DNA from: Comamonas granuli NBRC 101663
Lineage (GTDB): Bacteria; Pseudomonadota; Gammaproteobacteria; Burkholderiales; Burkholderiaceae_C
Direction: 5' to 3'
Assembly (NCBI RefSeq): GCF_000739995.1
Contig: NZ_BBJX01000005.1
Coordinates: 186,001 to 250,000, forward strand
DNA length: 64,000 nucleotides
Shown: positions 1 to 8,959 of the stretch, piece after piece
Layout of the letters: every line of letters starts with the position of its first letter
Position numbering within the stretch: the stretch's first letter is position 1
The notes under the pieces: generated by a model
What the model saw: only the letters and a program-made list of their open reading frames with translations
What the model was told of the DNA's origin: nothing
Databases searched by the model: none
Position numbers and translations under genes: made by a program

Positions 1-43
1 TCTCATTACGAATGAGCTGCTCTACCGACTGAGCTACACCGGC
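1..43 (-). tRNA. tRNA-Thr (CGU), 3' part cut off by the window edge
   Basis: Read on the minus strand, the sequence begins GCCGGTGTAGCTCAG with a normal D arm, followed by an anticodon arm with the loop TTCGTAA. The anticodon is therefore CGU (Thr). The T arm, variable loop and 3' acceptor lie outside the window. It follows fbp after a 12-bp gap, so it may be co-transcribed with it. Confidence 0.9.
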
Positions 44-55
44 CTAAGCCTCACA

Positions 56-1063
56 TTATATACCATTATGGTAGCTTGTCACCCGCTCGACCTCATTTTT
101 TGAGCCCAGGATGACGCTCACGCGCTCGTGCAGCTGCGTGGGCTGGATGTCCAGGATACGCTGCTTGCCGTTGGTGGCGGCGCCGCCGGCCTGTTCGACC
201 AGCCAGCCCATGGGGTTGGCCTCGTACAGCAGGCGCAGCTTGCCGGGCTTGTGGGGTTCGCGCTTGTCCCACGGATACATGAAGATGCCGCCACGCGTCA
301 TGATGCGGTGCACGTCCGACACCATGCTGGCGATCCAGCGCATGTTGAAGTCCTTGCCGCGCGGGCCTTCCTTGCCCTGCAGGCATTCGTCGATGTAGCG
401 CTTGACCGGCTCGTCCCAGTGGCGCATGTTGCTCATGTTGATGGCGAATTCCTTGGTGTCCTCGGGAATGCGCACGTTCTCCTGGATGAGCACGAAGGAG
501 CCCTGCTCGCGGTCGAGCGTGAACATGGCCACGCCGTCGCCCACGGTGAGCACCAGTGTGGTCTGCGGGCCGTAGACGCAGTAGCCGGCGGCCACCTGGC
601 GCTTGCCCGGTTGCAGGAAGTCGCCCTCGTCCACGCCGCGGTCGCCATCAGGCATGCGCAGCACGCTGAAGATGGTGCCGATGCTCACGTTCACGTCGAT
701 GTTCGACGAGCCGTCCAGCGGATCGAACAGGAGCAGGTATTCGCCCTTGGGGTAGCGGTTGGGCACGATGTAGATGCCGTCCATCTCCTCGCTGGCCATG
801 GCCGCCAGGTGGCCGCCCCACTCGTTGGCTTCGATCAGCACTTCGTTGGCGATGATGTCGAGCTTTTTCTGCACTTCACCCTGGACGTTCTCGCTGCCGG
901 CCGTGCCCAGCACGCCGCCCAGGGCGCCCTTGTTGACGGCCTGGCTGATGCTCTTGCAGGCGCGCGCCACGACTTCGAGCAGCAGGCGCAGTTCCGAGGG
1001 GATGTGGCCATGCACGCGCTGCTGTTCGACGAGAAAGCGCGTCAGGCTGATGCGTTTGGACAT
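56..1063 (-). CDS. fbp: Fructose-1,6-bisphosphatase, class I
   Basis: Hydrolyses fructose-1,6-bisphosphate to fructose-6-phosphate in gluconeogenesis and, where present, the Calvin cycle. The 335-residue length is normal for class I enzymes. The metal-binding signature [12 protein letters not shown] starts at residue 114, and the substrate loop near residue 267 ([19 protein letters not shown] in part) is also present. The ATG at 1063 is preceded by AAGGAG at good spacing. The gene lies only 12 bp downstream of the pepN stop, so prfB-pepN-fbp look like one minus-strand transcription unit running into tRNA-Thr. Assignment is from direct motif recognition. Confidence 0.96.
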   Translation of the reverse strand: MSKRISLTRFLVEQQRVHGHIPSELRLLLEVVARACKSISQAVNKGALGGVLGTAGSENVQGEVQKKLDIIANEVLIEANEWGGHLAAMASEEMDGIYIVPNRYPKGEYLLLFDPLDGSSNIDVNVSIGTIFSVLRMPDGDRGVDEGDFLQPGKRQVAAGYCVYGPQTTLVLTVGDGVAMFTLDREQGSFVLIQENVRIPEDTKEFAINMSNMRHWDEPVKRYIDECLQGKEGPRGKDFNMRWIASMVSDVHRIMTRGGIFMYPWDKREPHKPGKLRLLYEANPMGWLVEQAGGAATNGKQRILDIQPTQLHERVSVILGSKNEVERVTSYHNGI

Positions 1064-1075
1064 GGATGGGGCTCC

Positions 1076-3787
1076 TTATACGTTGGCCAGTGCGCGTGTG
1101 ACGACCTCGCGCACGTCGTTGGAGAGGTCGGGCCGGGCGGCGACGCGCGCGATCGCCTCGCGCGCGGCCGTGCGCCAGGGTTCGGCGAGCTTGCTCCAGC
1201 GGTCGAGCGCGCGCGCCAGGCGTGCGGCCACCTGGGGGTTGATGGCGTCGAGTTCCATGACGCGCTCGCTCCAGAACACATAGCCCGCGGCGTCCTGGCG
1301 GTGGAAGGCGCCGGGGTTGGCGTTGCAGTAGCTGAAGATGAGGCTGCGCGCCCGGTTGGGGTTCTTGAGCGAAAACTGCGGGTGCTGCATGAGCTGGCGC
1401 ACCAGGGGCAGCACATTGCCGCCGCGGTCGGGGCTGCCGGCCTGCAGCGCGAACCATTTGTCGATGACCAGCGCATCGTCCTTGAACAACTGGTGAAAGC
1501 GTGCCAGGGCGGGCTGGGCCAGCGCGTGGCCGCTGGCGACCAGGGCCGACAGGGCGTTGAAGCGGTCGGTCATGTTGCCCGCGTCCTTGAAGCGCTGGTA
1601 GGCCTTGCCGGGCCAGACGGTGTCGCCGCTCGCGCGCGCGGCCAGGCACAGCATGGCCAGGGCCAGGCCGGCGAGGGCGCGGCGGCCGGCCGAGGCGGCG
1701 TCGGGGCGGTAGGCGCCCGTGTGCTGGTGTTGCTCCCAGGCCCAGGCCCAGTCGGCCTGCAGGGCGGCGGCCAGCTCCTGGCGCATGGCTTCGCGCACGG
1801 CGTGCACGCGCTGCGGGTCCACCACGTCGAGCTGCTCGGCGATGTAGGTCTCCGAGGGCAGGGTGAGCACGAGCTCCTTGAAGGCCGCGTCCAGGCCGGG
1901 ATGGCGCAGCACGCTGCGCATGGCCTCGATGTAGCTGGCAGGCAGGATTTTGGAGTCAATTTGGCCTTCAGCGCCCGTGGACAGTGCGCTGTCAGCTATC
2001 GCTTGTGTAGCAATGCGCAGCGCCAGACGCTGGCTGGCCTCCCAGCGGTTGAAGGCGTCGCTGTCGTGCGCGAGCAGGGTGAGCAGCTCGGCGTCGCTGT
2101 AGTCGCATTCGAGGATGACCGGCGCGCTGAAGCCGCGCAGGAGCGAGGGCACGGGGGCGCTGGGCACGTTGACGAAGCTCAGCGTCAGGCCGGCCTCCTG
2201 CAGCACCACGGTGCGCGAGAGGGTGCCGGGGGCGGCTTCGCCCTCCAGTTGCAGGGGCAGGGCGCTGCCGTCCTGCGCGAGCAGGCCGAGCTCGACCGGG
2301 ATGACGAAGGGCCGCTTGTCCGGCTGGCCCGGCGTGGCGGGGCAGCTTTGCGTGAGCGTGAGCGTGTAGCGCTGGGTGGCGGCGTCGTAGGCGCCTTCGG
2401 CGCGCACGCGCGGCGTGCCGGCCTGGCTGTACCAGCGCTTGAAGCCATCCAGGTGCAGGGCCAGGGGGCTGGCGGGGTTGGCGTCGGCCATGGCCTGGGC
2501 GAAGTCGTCGCAGGTCACGGCCTGGCCGTCGTGGCGCTCGAAGTACAGCTTCATGCCGCGCGCGAAGCCCTTGCGGCCCACCAGGTTGTGCTGCATGCGC
2601 ACCACCTCGGCGCCTTTTTCGTAGATGGTGACGGTGTAGAAGTTGTTGATCTCGACGTAGCTGTCGGGCCGCACCGGGTGGGCCATGGGGCCGGCGTCCT
2701 CGGGGAACTGCGCGGTGCGCAGCACGCGCACGTCCTCGATGCGCTTGACGGCGCGCGCGGACGGGCTGCCCGCCATGTCCTGGCTGAACTCCTGGTCGCG
2801 AAAGACCGTGAGGCCCTCCTTGAGCGAGAGCTGGAACCAGTCGCGGCAGGTGACGCGGTTGCCCGTCCAGTTGTGGAAGTACTCGTGCCCCACCACGGAC
2901 TCGATGTGGGCGAAGTCGGCGTCGGTGGCCGTGGCTTCGCTCGCCAGCACGTACTTGGTGTTGAAGATGTTCAGGCCCTTGTTCTCCATGGCGCCCATGT
3001 TGAAGTCGCTGGTGGCGACGATCATGAAGCGCTCCAGGTCCAGGCTCAGGCCAAAGCGGGCCTCGTCCCAGGCGATGGAGGCCATGAGCGAGTTCATGGC
3101 GTGTTCGGTCTTGCCCAGGTCGCCCGGGCGCACGTAGACCTGCAGCAGGTGCGGCTGGCCCGCGCGGCTGATGATCTGCTGCTCGCGCGCCACCAGCTTG
3201 CCCGCCACCAGGGCGAAGAGGTAGCAGGGCTTCTTGTGCGGGTCCTGCCAGCGGGCAAAGTGGCGGCCCTCGGGCAGCGCACCCTGCTCGACGAGGTTGC
3301 CGTTGGAGAGCAGCACCGGGCAGGCCGCCTTGTCCGCGCGCAGCAGCACGCTGTAGCTGGCCATGACGTCGGGTCGGTCCAGGAAGTAGGTGATGCGCCG
3401 AAAGCCCTCGGCCTCGCATTGGGTGAAGAAGGTGTCGCCGCTCACGTACAGGCCCGAGAGCTGCGTGTTCTTGGCGGGCGCGCAGGTGGTGAAGATCTCC
3501 AGCTCGAAGGGCGCATCGCCCTCGGGCAGGTTCTCCAGCACGAGCTGGCCGCCCTCGAGCTTGAACGAGGTGCCTGCGCCATTGACCAGCACACGCGCCA
3601 GGTTGAGCTCCTCGCCGTCCAGGCGCAGCGGCTGGGCCGGTGCGTCCGGGTTGCGGCGCACGCGCATCTTGTTCAAGACGCGGGTCTTGGCCGGGTCGAG
3701 GTCGAACGTGAGATCCACCGTGTCGATCCAGTACGCCGGCGGGGCGTAGTCCAGACGGTGGATGGCGGTGGCTTGTCCTTCTTTCAT
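1076..3787 (-). CDS. pepN: Aminopeptidase N (M1 family zinc metallopeptidase)
   Basis: Cytoplasmic broad-specificity aminopeptidase that removes N-terminal residues from peptides. At 903 residues it is slightly longer than the usual 870-890. The zinc motif HEYFHNW starts at residue 301, and the exopeptidase motif GAMEN lies about 40 residues earlier. The start ATG has AAGGA upstream and is 20 bp after the prfB stop. An unusual feature sits near residues 592-612: the coding sequence runs through a copy of the GATAGCT repeat (1948-2012). This gives a low-complexity stretch between helices of the C-terminal domain without breaking the frame. Confidence 0.96.
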   Translation of the reverse strand: MKEGQATAIHRLDYAPPAYWIDTVDLTFDLDPAKTRVLNKMRVRRNPDAPAQPLRLDGEELNLARVLVNGAGTSFKLEGGQLVLENLPEGDAPFELEIFTTCAPAKNTQLSGLYVSGDTFFTQCEAEGFRRITYFLDRPDVMASYSVLLRADKAACPVLLSNGNLVEQGALPEGRHFARWQDPHKKPCYLFALVAGKLVAREQQIISRAGQPHLLQVYVRPGDLGKTEHAMNSLMASIAWDEARFGLSLDLERFMIVATSDFNMGAMENKGLNIFNTKYVLASEATATDADFAHIESVVGHEYFHNWTGNRVTCRDWFQLSLKEGLTVFRDQEFSQDMAGSPSARAVKRIEDVRVLRTAQFPEDAGPMAHPVRPDSYVEINNFYTVTIYEKGAEVVRMQHNLVGRKGFARGMKLYFERHDGQAVTCDDFAQAMADANPASPLALHLDGFKRWYSQAGTPRVRAEGAYDAATQRYTLTLTQSCPATPGQPDKRPFVIPVELGLLAQDGSALPLQLEGEAAPGTLSRTVVLQEAGLTLSFVNVPSAPVPSLLRGFSAPVILECDYSDAELLTLLAHDSDAFNRWEASQRLALRIATQAIADSALSTGAEGQIDSKILPASYIEAMRSVLRHPGLDAAFKELVLTLPSETYIAEQLDVVDPQRVHAVREAMRQELAAALQADWAWAWEQHQHTGAYRPDAASAGRRALAGLALAMLCLAARASGDTVWPGKAYQRFKDAGNMTDRFNALSALVASGHALAQPALARFHQLFKDDALVIDKWFALQAGSPDRGGNVLPLVRQLMQHPQFSLKNPNRARSLIFSYCNANPGAFHRQDAAGYVFWSERVMELDAINPQVAARLARALDRWSKLAEPWRTAAREAIARVAARPDLSNDVREVVTRALANV
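1948..2012 (-). repeat. GATAGCT palindromic repeat, copy 1, inside pepN
   Basis: On the minus strand the element reads TGCTA, a short spacer, GATAGCT, a diverged stem (ACAGCGC...GGGCGCTG), AAGGCC and an AT-rich tail. It is fully inside pepN and in frame. The local base composition is visibly more AT-rich than the flanking gene. Confidence 0.75.
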
Positions 3788-3807
3788 CCTGATTCCTTAG
3801 CGTGCGT

Positions 3808-4912
3808 TTACACGCCTTGCTTGAGCGCGGCTTCGATGAACGCATCGAGGTCGCCGTCGAGCACCTTCTGCGTGGCGGAGATTTCGACGTTGGTGCGCAG
3901 GTCCTTGATGCGGCTGTTGTCCAGCACGTAGCTGCGGATCTGGTGGCCCCAGCCCACGTCGGTCTTGGTGTCTTCGAGCTTTTGCTGCTCTTCCATGCGC
4001 TTGTGCATCTCCAGTTCGTAGAGCTTGGAGCGCAGGCGCTGCCAGGCCACGTCGCGGTTGCTGTGCTGGCTGCGGCCGTCCTGGCACTGCACCACGGTGC
4101 CGGTGGGGATGTGCGTCAGGCGCACGGCCGAGTCGGTCTTGTTGATGTGCTGGCCGCCCGCACCGCTGGCGCGGTAGGTGTCGGTGCGCACGTCGGCGGG
4201 GTTGATGTCGATCTCGATGGAGTCGTCGATCTCGGGGTAGACGAACAGCGAGGCGAACGAGGTGTGCCGCCCGCCCGAGCTGTCGAAGGGGCTTTTGCGC
4301 ACCAGGCGGTGCACGCCCGTCTCGGTGCGCAGCAGGCCGTAGGCGTACTCGCCCTCGATGTGGATGGTGGCGCTCTTGATGCCGGCCACGTCGCCCGGGG
4401 TCTCCTCATCGACCGTGGCCTTGAAGCCCTTGCGCTCGGCGTACTTGAGGTACTGGCGCAGCAGCATGCTGGCCCAGTCGCAGGCCTCGGTGCCGCCAGC
4501 GCCGGCCTGGATGTCGATGTAGCAGTTCAGCGGATCGGCCTCCTTGCTGAACATGCGGCGGAACTCGAGCTCCTCGATCAGCGGGCGCAGCTTGTCGGTC
4601 TCGGCCTCGATGGTCAGCAGGCCGGCTTCGTCATCCTCTTCGCGGCTCATCTCGTAGAGCTCGCTGTTGTCGGCCAGCTCGCGCGTGAGCTTTTCCAGCG
4701 TGACGACCACGCTGCTGAGTGACTTCTGCTCCTTGCCCAGCTCCTGGGCCTTTTTCGGGTCGTTCCAGACGGCCGGGTCTTCGAGCGAGGCGTTTACCGT
4801 GCGCAGGCGTTCAAACTTGGCATCGAAGTCAAAGATACCTCCGTAACTCGGCCGTGCGCGTGGCCAAGTCCTGGAGGGTGTTGCCGATCTGGTTGATGCG
4901 TTCTGCTTCCAT
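3808..4912 (-). CDS. prfB: Peptide chain release factor 2 (programmed +1 frameshift)
   Basis: Recognises UGA and UAA stop codons and triggers peptide release. The product is made from two frames. The ATG at 4912 opens 27 codons ([11 protein letters not shown]...) ending in UGA at 4831-4829. The ribosome must shift +1 there and continue in the frame running from 4830 to 3808, giving about 367 residues (E. coli RF2 has 365). The RF2 discriminator SPF and the catalytic GGQ loop ([10 protein letters not shown]) are present. The residue before SGAGGQ is Ala rather than the Thr of E. coli K-12. It lies directly upstream of pepN. Confidence 0.96.
4826..4844 (-). promoter_or_regulatory. prfB autoregulatory +1 frameshift site
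   Basis: On the minus strand the site reads CGG AGG TAT CTT TGA C: an internal Shine-Dalgarno-like AGG, the slippery CUU codon, the in-frame UGA and a following C. This matches the classical RF2 autoregulation cassette, in which low RF2 favours slippage from CUU to UUU and so raises RF2 synthesis. Conservation of each element, including the C after the stop, makes the call secure. Confidence 0.93.
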
Positions 4913-5015
4913 GGTGTGCGATCCTGGGTTCTATTTGACTGAATAACCTCACATTTTCGCACGTGCGGCCTGTTGCGGGCTTTTCCAGCCGCGCTGCCGC
5001 GCACGGGGATGCTGT

Positions 5016-5070
5016 TGCTATCTTTGTGATAGCTACTGGCGCCCGCTTTACGGGTGCTGGAGGTCTTTCA
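5016..5070 (+). repeat. GATAGCT palindromic repeat, copy 2
   Basis: TGCTATCTTTGTGATAGCT, then GGCGCCCGCTTTACGGGTGC and TGGAGGTC. It sits between the prfB upstream region and the convergent hydrolase gene. Its 3' end supplies the hydrolase stop codon (TGA on the minus strand, 5070-5068). Confidence 0.8.
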
Positions 5071-5991
5071 GGCCGATAGCAGGAAACCTTCGATCAGCGC
5101 CGCCACGGCCTGGGGCTGGTCGTGGTGCAGCATGTGGCCTGCGTCCTCGACGCGCGCCGTGCGGCAGTCGGGCACGCTTTGCAGGCGCTGGTGGTATTCC
5201 TCCAGCGTGTAGCGGCCCTGCCACCACAGGCCCAGGCTGTCGTCGCTCGCCTCGATGCACAGCGTGGGCGCGGTGATGCTGGCGTAGAGCGCCAGCACCT
5301 CGTCCAGGCGAAAGAGCTGCGCGTTGACGATCTTGTGCGCGGCGTCGCCCAGGATCTCCCATTGCCCCTGGGCGTTGGGGCGCGCCCAGTGGCGCGCCAG
5401 CCAGGCGGCCTTGTCCTGGGGCAGGCGCGGGTTGGTCTTCATCAGGCGCCGGGCCACGCCGTCTGCGCTGTCGTAGGTCTTGAGGGCCATGTCGCCGCGC
5501 TGCAGGGCCTTGAGTTCGTCCATCCACTGGGCGTAGCGCTGCGGGGCCTTGGCGGGCTTGCTCGCGGGCATGCCGAAGCCCTCCAGGTTGACCAGGCGGC
5601 GGATGCGCGCGGGGCGCGACCCGGCGTAGAACATGGCCACATTGCCGCCCATGCTGTGGCCCACCAGGTCCACGGGGGTATCGGGCGCGAAGTGGTCGAG
5701 CAACTGGTCCAGGTCCGCCAGGTAGTCGGGGAAGAAGTAGTGGTCCGTGGGCACGGGCGGCGCCGTCAGCCCGAAGCCGCGCCAGTCCGGCGCGATGATG
5801 CGCCGCCCCTGCACAAAGGCCTGGGAGAAGGCATCGACCACGAACTGGTAGGACGCGGACACGTCCATCCAGCCGTGCACCAGCACCAGGGGCGGCAGCG
5901 TAGACGTGTCGGGCCCCCACTGGCGCACGTGGTAGTTCAGGTGCCGGATGGGGACGAAGGCGCTGCGCGCGGTCTGGTGTTCCTGGTACAT
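5068..5991 (-). CDS. Alpha/beta hydrolase
   Basis: Serine hydrolase of the alpha/beta fold, 307 residues; the substrate cannot be read from sequence. The oxyanion region is VLVHGWMDVS near residue 40. The nucleophile elbow is VGHSMGGN near residue 113, the acid lies in IEASDDS, and the catalytic His lies in EDAGHMLHHDQP near the C-terminus. The start at 5991 was chosen because the upstream extension of the open frame is non-conserved and runs through the divergent region. The 3' end abuts a repeat. Family-level assignment only; esterase, lactonase or C-C hydrolase are all possible. Confidence 0.88.
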   Translation of the reverse strand: MYQEHQTARSAFVPIRHLNYHVRQWGPDTSTLPPLVLVHGWMDVSASYQFVVDAFSQAFVQGRRIIAPDWRGFGLTAPPVPTDHYFFPDYLADLDQLLDHFAPDTPVDLVGHSMGGNVAMFYAGSRPARIRRLVNLEGFGMPASKPAKAPQRYAQWMDELKALQRGDMALKTYDSADGVARRLMKTNPRLPQDKAAWLARHWARPNAQGQWEILGDAAHKIVNAQLFRLDEVLALYASITAPTLCIEASDDSLGLWWQGRYTLEEYHQRLQSVPDCRTARVEDAGHMLHHDQPQAVAALIEGFLLSA

Positions 5992-6120
5992 GGTTTTATT
6001 ATCACCAAGCAAATGCTTTGTGTATATCTGGGGCAGGGCGGCGGTTTGTCGCGCGGGCGACGCTGCGCTGCAGCACCGTACACTGGGCGGTTTGCGCCAT
6101 TCACGGTCGCCATACTGCAC

Positions 6121-6195
6121 ATGACGAAACTTGCACGGGGCCAGAGCCGCCTGAGCGTCTCGCCCATTTGCCTGGGCACCATGTCCTTTGGCGGA
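6121..6195 (+). pseudogene. Aldo/keto reductase N-terminal remnant
   Basis: From an ATG at 6121 the translation MTKLARGQSRLSVSPICLGT, continuing MSFGG, matches the first strand and motif of aldo/keto reductases (L-GxSxLxVSxxCLGTMxFGG). Similarity stops after about 25 residues, where the sequence passes into unrelated codons and then a GATAGCT repeat. No catalytic Asp/Tyr/Lys/His part remains. The frame stays open into ybaK. The rest of 5992-6306 holds no complete gene. Confidence 0.7.
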
Positions 6196-6239
6196 CCGGT
6201 GGCCGGGCCGTCGGTTTGCCTGCCGTTCCGGCGCGGTGA

Positions 6240-6302
6240 TTTTGGGCAAAATAGGGGTGCAGCGCTTTACCATCAAGCGCAAGCAGCTATCAAAGCAATA
6301 GT
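6240..6302 (-). repeat. GATAGCT palindromic repeat, copy 3
   Basis: On the minus strand: TATTGCTTTGATAGCTGCTT, then GCGCTTGATGGTAAAGCGCTG and an AT-rich tail. It lies just upstream of the ybaK start, between the aldo/keto-reductase remnant and ybaK, and may mark the deletion endpoint. Confidence 0.88.
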
Positions 6303-6306
6303 AAAA

Positions 6307-6828
6307 ATGGCCAAGAAAGAAGGCAAGACCGCGCACGTGAGCGAGACCCCCGCCACGCAGATGCTCAAGGCGCACCGGGTGGAGTTCACCGGTCACCCTT
6401 ACGAATACGTCGAGCATGGCGGCACGGCCGAGTCGGCGCGTCAGCTCGGCCTGGATGAGCACACCGTGGTCAAGACCCTGGTGATGCAGGACCAGGACGC
6501 CAGGCCGCTGATCGTGCTCATGCACGGCGACTGCAAGGTCTCCACCAAGAACCTGGCACGCCAGATCGGCGCCAAGTCGGTCGAGCCCTGCACGCCCGAG
6601 GTGGCCCACCGCCACAGCGGGTATCTGGTGGGCGGCACTTCGCCATTCGGCACGCGGCGCGACATGCCGGTCTACATCGAGGAAAGCATCCTGGCATTGC
6701 CGCGCATCGCCATCAACGGCGGGCGCCGGGGCTACCTGGTGCAGATCGACCCCCAGGCCTGCGTGCGCCTGTTGAACGCGCGCCCGGTGCAGTGTGCGCT
6801 GCGCGATGAACCTGCGGGGGGCGCGTAG
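6307..6828 (+). CDS. ybaK: YbaK/EbsC family aminoacyl-tRNA deacylase
   Basis: Trans-editing enzyme that hydrolyses mischarged tRNA, typically Cys-tRNA(Pro), in the cytoplasm. The 173-residue product has the family's usual length. It contains the conserved HGDCKVSTKNLARQIGAKSV region with its Lys, GGTSPFGTRR, and the C-terminal INGGRRGYLVQIDP. The ATG at 6307 was chosen because similarity to the family begins there (MAKKEGKTAHVSETPATQML). The open frame continues upstream through the repeat into the reductase remnant, but that part is unlikely to be translated usefully. Confidence 0.9.
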   Translation: MAKKEGKTAHVSETPATQMLKAHRVEFTGHPYEYVEHGGTAESARQLGLDEHTVVKTLVMQDQDARPLIVLMHGDCKVSTKNLARQIGAKSVEPCTPEVAHRHSGYLVGGTSPFGTRRDMPVYIEESILALPRIAINGGRRGYLVQIDPQACVRLLNARPVQCALRDEPAGGA

Positions 6829-6920
6829 TGCGGCCGCAGGGGGCGCGCGGCGCGGGCCCGCGGCGACCGGGGCTGTCGGCGCAGGTGCAGGCCCGCGCGC
6901 TTTGCGGCAGGCGCTGACCC

Positions 6921-8117
6921 ATGGGTGCGACCTTCATCGTCGGCATGCTGTGCGTGCACCTGCTGTGCTTCGGCGCCATGTTCCTGCTGATCGGCAGGCG
7001 GCTGCAGGGCAGAAGAATGGGCATGGACGTGTTCGCCCTCGGCCACCTCATGCTGGGCTCTGCCTACGTGCTGCAACTGCTGGGCGGGCCGCCGGGCTGG
7101 AACCTGATGAGCGTGGTCAACCATACGCTGACCCTGGGCACGCCCGCCGTCTACTGGGTGGGCGCCATGCGCTTCTTCGACCGCCCGGCGCCGCTGTGGC
7201 GCCCGCTGCTCGCCCTGGCGCTGGCCTACACGGCCGCGCAGGTGCTGGTGCAGTGGGCGTTGGGGCCGACGGCCCGCTATGCCCTGTTGTCGGGCATGTC
7301 GGCGCTGCTGTTCCTGGCCATGACCATCGCCGTGGTGCACGGCGCACGCAGCTTTGCCCGGGATCTGCGCGTCGAAATGCTGCTGTTCGCCGTGCTGATC
7401 GGCGGCATCTGCGTGCTCAACGTCCTGAAGTGCCTGCAGATCCTCTCCGCAGGGCTGCAGGCGCTGGACATGGACAGCGCGTTCCAGATGGCGTTCTACG
7501 CCTACATGTCCTTCCTGGCGACCGTGCTGGCGCCGTTGCTCATCTGGCTGCTGCTGCGCCGGCTGACGGACGAGCTGCGCGCTGCCGCCGTGCGCGATCC
7601 GCTGACGCGCCTGCTGAACCGGCGCGGCCTCACCGAGGGGCTGCAGGCACATTTCCGTGCGCGCACCGCGGGGCCCGCGCAGCTCTTGATCGTCGACATC
7701 GACCACTTCAAGCGCATCAACGACACCCACGGTCATGCGGCGGGCGACGCCGTGCTGTGCCAGGTGGCGGATCGCTTGCGCGCCGCGGTGCGCCAGGGGG
7801 ACCTGGTCTGCCGCATGGGCGGCGAAGAGTTCGTCGTGATCTGCCTGGATACCGAGGACGCGGGGGCGACGCGCCTGGCCGAGCGCCTGCGTGCCGCCGT
7901 CGAAAGCATGGCGGTGCCCGTCGGTGGCCGCCCGGAGGCGATACGGTGCACCGTGACCATCGGGGTATCGCAGACGTTCGCCGGCGGCGAGGCGCTCGAC
8001 CGCGCCCTGCAGCAGGCCGATGCGGCCCTCTATCGCGGCAAGGCCGCCGGGCGCAACCGGGTGGAGCCCAGCGACGAGGCCGCCACGGCCGCTTATCGCG
8101 GGGTGGCAGCGGTCTGA
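6921..8117 (+). CDS. Membrane-bound diguanylate cyclase (GGDEF protein)
   Basis: Predicted to make cyclic di-GMP from two GTP. The first ~215 of 398 residues form about six or seven hydrophobic segments with no recognised sensor motif. A GGDEF domain follows: RDPLTRLLNRRG at its start, the metal residue in IVDIDHFKRIND, and the active-site GGEEF at residues 300-304. RQGD sits five residues before GGEEF, so the product-inhibition I-site is intact. The last ~20 residues are a non-conserved tail. The start is weakly supported because no good Shine-Dalgarno precedes 6921. No EAL domain is present. Confidence 0.93.
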   Translation: MGATFIVGMLCVHLLCFGAMFLLIGRRLQGRRMGMDVFALGHLMLGSAYVLQLLGGPPGWNLMSVVNHTLTLGTPAVYWVGAMRFFDRPAPLWRPLLALALAYTAAQVLVQWALGPTARYALLSGMSALLFLAMTIAVVHGARSFARDLRVEMLLFAVLIGGICVLNVLKCLQILSAGLQALDMDSAFQMAFYAYMSFLATVLAPLLIWLLLRRLTDELRAAAVRDPLTRLLNRRGLTEGLQAHFRARTAGPAQLLIVDIDHFKRINDTHGHAAGDAVLCQVADRLRAAVRQGDLVCRMGGEEFVVICLDTEDAGATRLAERLRAAVESMAVPVGGRPEAIRCTVTIGVSQTFAGGEALDRALQQADAALYRGKAAGRNRVEPSDEAATAAYRGVAAV

Positions 8118-8238
8118 GGCCGACGCCGGCCTCCCGCGCCCGCGCCGGCGTCGGCCGCTGGCAGAATGTAGCGCTCCAGAGCGCGTGGGGGGAGACCGCG
8201 CGTCACCCAACAACATCCAGTCGTCGAGAGAGTCTTTC

Positions 8239-8928
8239 GTGTCCATTGTCTATTCCGTCCTGGCGGTCATTGCCGCCTACCTGCTGGGCTCCCTGTCGTT
8301 TGCCGTCATCGTCAGCCGCGTGATGGGGCTTTCCGACCCGCGCACCTACGGCAGCAAGAACCCCGGCGCCACCAACGTGCTGCGCTCGGGCAGCAAGGCG
8401 GCGGCGGTGGTCACGCTGCTGCTCGATGCCGTCAAGGGCTGGCTGCCCGTGGTGCTGGTGCGCTGGTTTGGCGAGCCCTGGGGGCTGGGGGAGTTCACGC
8501 TGGCCCTGGTCGGTCTGGCGGCCTTCCTGGGCCACCTGTGGCCGGTGTTCTTCCGCTTCGAGGGCGGTAAGGGCGTGGCCACGGCGCTGGGGGTGCTGGT
8601 GGGCATCAGCGGCTGGCTGGGGCTGGTGCTGGGCCTGCTGTGGCTGGCCGTGGCGGCGGTTTCGCGCTATTCCTCGCTGGCTTCTCTGTCGGCGGCGGTG
8701 CTGTCGCCGGTGGTGTACGTGCTGGCTTCGGGCCTGCTGTGGAACGCCGAACGTGCCGTCACCGGCGCCATCGTGGTGATGGCCGCATTGCTGGTCTGGC
8801 GCCACAAGGAGAATATCACCCGGCTCATCCAGGGCAAGGAGTCGCGCCTGGGCAGCAAGGGCAAGGACAAGGGCGCGCCTGCCGAAGCAGCAGCGAAGGC
8901 GCCGCACAAGAAGCACAAGCGCCACTGA
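8239..8928 (+). CDS. plsY: Acyl-phosphate glycerol-3-phosphate acyltransferase PlsY
   Basis: Inner-membrane enzyme that transfers the acyl group from acyl-phosphate to glycerol-3-phosphate, the first step of phospholipid synthesis. The 229-residue protein has the conserved loop GSKNPGATNVLRSG and the second loop FEGGKGVATALG, with five or so hydrophobic segments. The GTG at 8239 was chosen because VSIVYSVLAVIAAYLLGS matches the family N-terminus; upstream codons do not. The C-terminus is an unusual Lys/His-rich tail (about 25 residues), probably cytoplasmic and dispensable. Confidence 0.94.
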   Translation: MSIVYSVLAVIAAYLLGSLSFAVIVSRVMGLSDPRTYGSKNPGATNVLRSGSKAAAVVTLLLDAVKGWLPVVLVRWFGEPWGLGEFTLALVGLAAFLGHLWPVFFRFEGGKGVATALGVLVGISGWLGLVLGLLWLAVAAVSRYSSLASLSAAVLSPVVYVLASGLLWNAERAVTGAIVVMAALLVWRHKENITRLIQGKESRLGSKGKDKGAPAEAAAKAPHKKHKRH

Positions 8929-8951
8929 GCGCAGGCACCGCGGTGCTGCGC
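8929..8951. terminator. GC-rich hairpin between convergent plsY and mepK-like genes
   Basis: GCGCA-GGCACCG-CGGTGC-TGCGC folds into an almost perfect stem placed between two convergent stop codons. There is no T-run on either side, so intrinsic termination is only suggested. Confidence 0.4.
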
Positions 8952-8959
8952 AGGCCGGG

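Noticed and set aside
128-3931. Very long open frame (about 1267 codons) on the + strand opposite fbp and pepN
   Set aside because: In GC-rich genomes the antisense third frame of a real gene is often open. Its translation is Ala/Val/Gly/His-rich without domains, and the opposite strand carries clear fbp, pepN and prfB.
6937-8246. Antisense open frame over the diguanylate cyclase gene
   Set aside because: No domain recognisable; the + strand has an intact GGDEF domain in the same place.
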